Part shown: piece by piece, positions 4,860 to 5,664 of the stretch
How the letters are laid out: every line of letters begins with the position of its first letter
How positions within the stretch are numbered: the stretch's first letter is position 1
Source: Terriglobales bacterium
GTDB taxonomy: Bacteria > Acidobacteriota > Terriglobia > Terriglobales > Acidobacteriaceae
Length of the DNA: 5,664 bases
Assembly (NCBI GenBank): GCA_019241735.1
Contig: JAFAWN010000353.1
Location: 1 to 5,664, forward strand
Direction of reading: 5' to 3'
Program-made: the position numbers and the translations under genes
The notes under the pieces: generated by a model
The model's input: the letters and a program-made list of their open reading frames with translations, nothing else
What the model was told of the DNA's origin: nothing
The model's database searches: none

Positions 4860-5664
4860 CTATGCCAATCCCGCGCGCATGATCAATAAGTCGATAAGCT
4901 TAATCCCAAGGAATGGCAGGATCACCCCTCCCAATCCATATACGAGAAGGTTTCGTCGCAACAACGACGCCGCGCCGCGCGGAACATACTTTACTCCACG
5001 CAACGCCAGCGGAATCAGAGCCACGATAATCAATGCGTTGAAGATTACCGCCGAGAGTATGGCCGACTGCGGCGTCGCCAGCCGCATCACGTTGAGCGCT
5101 TGAAGGACGGGAAAGGTTCCGGCGAACATCGCCGGGATAATCGCGAAGTATTTCGCCACGTCATTGGAGATGGAGAAAGTGGTGAGCGCGCCGCGAGTCA
5201 TCAGCAACTGCTTGCCGATTTCGACAATCTCAATCAGCTTTGTCGGATTCGAATCCAGGTCCACCATGTTGCCGGCTTCCTTCGCCGCCTGCGTTCCCGT
5301 GTTCATCGCTACGCCGACGTCGGCCTGTGCCAGAGCGGGAGCATCGTTGGTGCCGTCGCCCGTCATGGCCACAAGTTTTCCCTGCCCTTGTTCCTTCCGG
5401 ATCAGGTCCAGCTTATCTTTTGGCGTGGCCTGCGCCAGAAAGTCGTCCACTCCTGCCTCGGTTGCGATCGCTGATGCCGTCAACGGGTTGTCCCCGGTGA
5501 TCATCACCGTTTTGATCCCCATCGCCCGCAGTTGATCAAAGCGCTGGCGCATCCCTCCTTTTACGATGTCCTTAAGATGAATCACTCCCAAAGCGCGTCC
5601 GTTCTCTGCCACAACCAGGGGGGTTCCTCCGGACCGCGAAATCGTGTCCACCGATTCCCGCAGT
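4860..5664 (-). CDS. kdpB: Potassium-transporting P-type ATPase subunit B (KdpB), C-terminal part, open at right edge
   Basis: KdpB is the catalytic P-type ATPase subunit that powers potassium uptake by KdpFABC in the inner membrane. The window holds the last 267 codons, roughly the final two fifths of a normal KdpB of about 680 residues. The DKTGT phosphorylation site lies beyond the right edge. Visible motifs are LKDIVKGG, the P-domain MITGDNPLTA, the hinge TGDGTNDAPALAQADVGVAM, the KdpB-specific NMVDLDSNPTKLIE, and the membrane segment FSISNDVAKYFAIIPAMF with the Asp and Lys that are functionally important in the E. coli protein. Two or three further helices follow (SAILSAVIFNALIIVALIPL and LGGVILPFLGIKLIDLL). 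A GTG at 5651 is internal, since the frame runs open to the edge and family similarity begins before it. kdpC follows after two bases. kdpA should lie upstream, to the right. Confidence 0.98.
   Translation of the reverse strand, partial: LRESVDTISRSGGTPLVVAENGRALGVIHLKDIVKGGMRQRFDQLRAMGIKTVMITGDNPLTASAIATEAGVDDFLAQATPKDKLDLIRKEQGQGKLVAMTGDGTNDAPALAQADVGVAMNTGTQAAKEAGNMVDLDSNPTKLIEIVEIGKQLLMTRGALTTFSISNDVAKYFAIIPAMFAGTFPVLQALNVMRLATPQSAILSAVIFNALIIVALIPLALRGVKYVPRGAASLLRRNLLVYGLGGVILPFLGIKLIDLLIMRAGLA

Overview
The window is a compact stretch of bacterial chromosome with housekeeping genes, moderately GC-rich, and no mobile element, CRISPR array or phage gene that I can see. The gene content, the style of the proteins (a phosphohexomutase with GGEESAG and RMSGTEP motifs, an FtsB with a long N-terminal tail, Ser/Pro/Ala-rich linkers inside conserved enzymes) and a selenocysteine tRNA beside mutM would suit an Acidobacteriota-like soil bacterium. 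That placement is an impression from reading, not a search result.

Left part (1-1843, minus strand): a phosphoglucomutase/phosphomannomutase-family enzyme is followed by an FtsB/DivIC-type division protein whose start lies inside the 3' end of the mutase gene (28-base overlap). The ftsB-like gene runs off the left edge and is visible only from its N-terminus to residue 132. Together they pair hexose-phosphate interconversion, which feeds envelope precursors, with a divisome component.

Middle part (1844-4195, plus strand): after an 87-base divergent spacer come cutA (divalent-ion tolerance protein), a class I SAM-dependent methyltransferase, mutM (formamidopyrimidine-DNA glycosylase) and a 97-base selenocysteine tRNA gene (selC) with an encoded CCA end. 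The spacers are 89, 44 and 58 bases, so the genes are co-directional but only loosely packed. I cannot say they form one transcript.

Right part (4252-5664, minus strand): the end of a kdp potassium-pump operon, kdpB (C-terminal part, open at the right edge) followed after 2 bases by kdpC. kdpA is expected beyond the right edge. No kdpD or kdpE follows kdpC; instead the operon converges on selC, with 56 bases between kdpC and the end of the tRNA.

The most notable element is selC. It shows that the organism probably decodes UGA as selenocysteine. Its acceptor/T-arm helix can be drawn either as the usual 8+5 pairs with a C-U mismatch, or as 7+6 pairs with a G-U pair, still 13 pairs in total. 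There is no gene-free stretch longer than 300 bases. I do not see a clearly undescribed multi-gene system here.
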